This document shows, one piece after another, positions 62,381-64,000 of a stretch of 64,000 nt of DNA. The position numbers and the translations under genes were made by a program. This DNA comes from Sitta carolinensis (taxonomy: Eukaryota; Chordata; Aves; Passeriformes; Sittidae), in NCBI GenBank assembly GCA_032173965.1, contig JAVUNC010000004.1:26451001-26515000 (forward strand), read 5' to 3'. The first letter of the stretch is position 1. Each line of letters opens with the position of its first letter. Below the pieces are notes generated by a model that made no database searches, was not told where the DNA came from, and saw only the letters and a list, made by a program, of their open reading frames with translations.

Positions 62381-64000
62381 ATGTCACACTTTTTCAAAGT
62401 TATTATAAATAAAATAAATTATGACAGTAAATAGTGACATTGAAGAACAATTAACATCTGCACTACCTTCAGTTTATGCTGTTATAGTTTAATGCAACAT
62501 TTTCAATAGCTACATTTTCAAAAATAAAATTCAAGAGCTCTAAATTAAAGTCTATATATATTTTCTGAACAGCATGAAGATTGCTTGTGTATCAAGTCTT
62601 CTCCCACATATTCACAGCAATGTACAGAAATCATGAGTCACCATTTGCTTCAGAAATTATATTAATTTTTTCCATATAAAGGCACATTATTTATTTTCAA
62701 TGATAAGGCTTAATATAATAAATTAAAACATATATATTAAACTCTGCTTACGCAGTATTTAGTACTTGAAACGTGGATTATTCATTTATTTCTCCAGATA
62801 AGCACTTACTTTGCAACAAAGTACTGTACATAAATATGCATATATGTATGTATCATAAATATATATGTAGTCTCGCTAGTGTTAGTTTTCATCATGGGAT
62901 TTTATTGTAGGAACCATGAGAAAAGGAGATGTCTGAAATAATGCAGCAAAAGCAAATGCAGAATTCCTCCATTCCCTGCCAGCTATTGTTGGTCTCCTAT
63001 TTGAAGGATGGATGCAGCTTGAAGAGGATTTTCTTTATTGTTTTGAAGCAGTTGGCTCTGACTCTAAAGAAAACATCACGCTGAGCTCTAGAGCTGCATT
63101 CATTCTTATTTGAAAGCAGGTCATGCATTCATTTTTGCTTTCAATTTCTGAATACTCTCAGCAATATATGCCACACATGCTGCTTCAGCTCTCTGAAAGG
63201 ACTCATACTGGTAGCATCCTTTTGCACTCTTATTAGTGGTCTGGGCTTGTCTTCCTTTTACTTCAGATTCTAAGTTTGCACACTTGCCACAATGAGGCAA
63301 TTGCAAAGTCTGCCTATGTCATTAACTGATTTTTTCAGGTAGAAACACTCAGCATTTCCCTCAAAACAAAGGGAAAAATAGTATAATCACTGTGAATTCT
63401 GTTATTACTTCTCAAAATGTATCCACAAATTTGAAGTGAAACCAAATGAACTGCCAGCATAATACTCAACAACAGATTTAACAGTGTATTTTATTCTTCA
63501 ACAGTAGCTTCATTACTGAGAACTCAATCTGGGAAGCTATTTAGATCCTGCCCCCAAAGGTGTCTATTGTTCCATATCAGTCAGTGACATCCTCAAATTA
63601 GTACCCAAAAAGATCTCAAAATTAGGAAGCATTGATTTTTACTTTTAGGTCTTTTGTTTCTGTACTGTACATCAATCAAAGAAGAAAAAGAGAGCAGCAG
63701 CAAATGGTAATTTAGCTACATATGTTTAGTATCTTGTACTCTAGTCACACAGCTCTAAAGAATAAATTCAGGGAAGACAATACAAATTGGAGGCCACTAA
63801 AACATTACACAGACCACTCCATTTGTCCCAATTTGATTGTACAACAATTACAGCAGTGATAATTAACTAAGGTGGTATGATGCCATCTGATCTTTTCTAC
63901 TGATAGCAGTTCACTGTAGGCATATCTATGCTTGTGACTGAACTACAAGACAAATCTTGTGTTACTGATTTTACCACTCTATCCAAGTAAAGCACCTTTT
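62381..64000. other. Presumed EYS intron with one unidentified coding-like frame
   Basis: AT-rich sequence. A minus-strand open frame of about 65 codons at 63121-63315 has unusually protein-like composition (see findings). Nothing else is recognised. Confidence 0.4.

Noticed and set aside
1..64000. CRB1, Notch or another EGF protein instead of EYS
   Set aside because: The GFSGQFCEI...SPCLHG...DHINGY block followed two exons later by ITCLP and a Ser/Thr-rich linker fits EYS as I know it. CRB1 and Notch continue with laminin-G or further EGF repeats at such a point.

Overview
This 64 kb window is AT-rich, intron-type vertebrate DNA, almost certainly from a bird. Two things support that. First, there are at least eight 5'-truncated copies of a CR1 LINE, ending in the CR1 tail typical of birds and other sauropsids, plus LTRs resembling common avian ERV LTR families. 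Second, the only confidently recognised gene is a piece of EYS (eyes shut homolog), a retinal extracellular matrix protein gene known for very large introns. There is no bacterial-style gene layout, operon, CRISPR array, or tRNA or rRNA gene. Most open frames of 60-120 codons look like chance.

Layout. Three EYS exons lie on the minus strand at 21686-21562, 18001-17877 and 14646-14394 (transcription runs from high to low coordinates). All have canonical AG/GT borders, and the two visible junctions agree in phase (1 and 0). Joined, they encode the end of one EGF repeat, two complete six-cysteine EGF repeats, a third repeat that stops after four cysteines, and then the start of a Ser/Thr-rich linker. 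I recognise this as the end of the EGF array just before the long linker and laminin-G half of EYS. The rest of the window would be EYS intron: about 42 kb upstream (21687-64000) and about 14 kb downstream (1-14393). I could not find further convincing exons.

Mobile elements. CR1 copies are at about 5973-6372 (+, reverse-transcriptase region), 32536-32960 (-), 43335-43580 (+), 45349-45722 (-), 50640-51208 (+), 59850-60090 (+), 60290-60775 (+) and 61850-62380 (-). LTR remnants are at about 35034-35500 (+), 36840-37290 (-), 55119-56163 (+) and 56459-56969 (+). Simple repeats include a 43-base A run at 37560-37602, a (GT)n at 30536-30562 and a (TA)n/(CA)n at 42991-43055.

I found no new biological system. 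The most useful observations are the exon structure and cysteine pattern of avian EYS at the EGF-to-linker border, two LTRs of different families in a row, a GC-rich block with two LTRs in opposite orientation, several coding-like scraps that may be retropseudogenes or unrecognised exons, and a few perfect palindromes.
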